NCBI GenBank assembly: GCA_900758315.1
Contig: CAAERF010000387.1
Coordinates: forward strand, 1-12,719
DNA length: 12,719 bases
Direction of reading: 5' to 3'
Source: an uncultured Oscillospiraceae bacterium
Lineage (GTDB): Bacteria; Bacillota; Clostridia; Oscillospirales; Oscillospiraceae
Positions 12,488 to 12,719 of this stretch are shown one piece after another. Position numbers and translations under genes: made by a program. Every line of letters begins with the position of its first letter. Position 1 is the first letter of the stretch. The notes under the pieces are model-generated. The model did no database searches. It saw only the letters and a list, made by a program, of their open reading frames with translations, and was not told where the DNA came from.

Positions 12488-12719
12488 CTATTGCTGATGG
12501 TTCAGATAAGAGCTCATCAGAATGGCCGCAAGCTTACTCTGATATCCGTCGCTCAGTAAAAGAAGCTCTTCCTCTGCGTTGGACAGAAAACCGCACTCCA
12601 CCAAAATCGCCTGACAGTTGATGTGGTTCATCAGATAGACCTGCTTTGAGATCAACGCGGCCTGCCGTTCATTTTCCTTGTCCAGTGTGGTCCGGATCAG
12701 CGTTTGGGTTTCCTGCGCC
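12488..12719 (-). CDS. cwlD: N-acetylmuramoyl-L-alanine amidase, CwlD-like, C-terminal part (cut by window edge)
   Basis: The last 76 codons are visible, ending at a TAG. The segment QAILVECGFLSNAEEELLL carries the conserved Glu of the Amidase_3 zinc hydrolase fold in the form VECGFLSN, and the following YQSKLA is typical of CwlD, the enzyme needed to make muramic-delta-lactam in spore cortex. The N-terminal half with the zinc-binding His and Glu lies outside the window. Assignment to CwlD rather than another Amidase_3 autolysin is likely but not certain. It is followed by radA after 21 bp. Confidence 0.8.
   Translation of the reverse strand, partial: AQETQTLIRTTLDKENERQAALISKQVYLMNHINCQAILVECGFLSNAEEELLLLSDGYQSKLAAILMSSYLNHQQ

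Noticed and set aside
11741..12559. A 272-codon plus-strand frame opposite radA
   Set aside because: Antisense to RadA and composed of low-information reverse-frame residues; RadA is complete and certain.
1..12719. CRISPR array, retron, toxin-antitoxin or defence cluster
   Set aside because: No regularly spaced repeats, reverse transcriptase, nuclease cassette or small paired toxin-like genes were found on either strand.

Overview
The window looks like ordinary chromosome from a GC-rich, low-oxygen Gram-positive of the class Clostridia, most likely the Oscillospiraceae/Flavonifractor-Oscillibacter group. This is an inference from three things: the protein styles (an XerC-type recombinase, an AspB-type aminotransferase, a CwlD-like amidase beside radA), strong GGAGG-type ribosome binding sites before most genes, and consensus sigma-A promoters with 17-bp spacers. 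No phage, insertion sequence, plasmid, CRISPR array or recognisable defence system is present.

Left part, plus strand (1-5630). The last codons of a probable leuD are followed by leuB, which ends the leucine pathway cluster. A structured, terminator-bearing gap follows. Next come a PLP-dependent aspartate-type aminotransferase with its own near-consensus promoter and a palindromic terminator, then purB (adenylosuccinate lyase) with an extended -10 promoter, then an AI-2E family membrane protein 21 bp downstream that is probably co-transcribed. A strong hairpin terminator closes this block.

Middle part (5670-9740). An AraC-type regulator with a GyrI-like ligand domain lies directly upstream of a class I glutamine-amidotransferase-fold hydrolase, probably as a regulator-enzyme pair. 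This meets, tail to tail with overlapping stop codons, a minus-strand family 4 Fe-S uracil-DNA glycosylase. Then comes a self-contained tRNA-Leu(CAG) unit with promoter, encoded CCA and terminator, followed by a minus-strand PAP2-family membrane phosphatase and a plus-strand isochorismatase-like cysteine hydrolase.

Right part, minus strand (9738-12719). Transcription runs right to left: the C-terminus of a CwlD-like amidase, radA, and a 61-residue small protein of unknown function with an excellent ribosome binding site. A tyrosine recombinase (XerC type) follows from its own promoter through a hairpin-rich leader of about 100 nt. Cell-wall or spore maturation, recombination repair and chromosome resolution genes therefore sit side by side.

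The content is mostly housekeeping. The points most worth checking are the NADP-type Lys-Tyr pair in the cofactor motif of LeuB, the unannotated-looking 61-residue gene after radA, the folded RNA between leuB and the aminotransferase, the structured xerC leader, and the non-standard start regions of purB and the AI-2E gene. No complete new system is evident.
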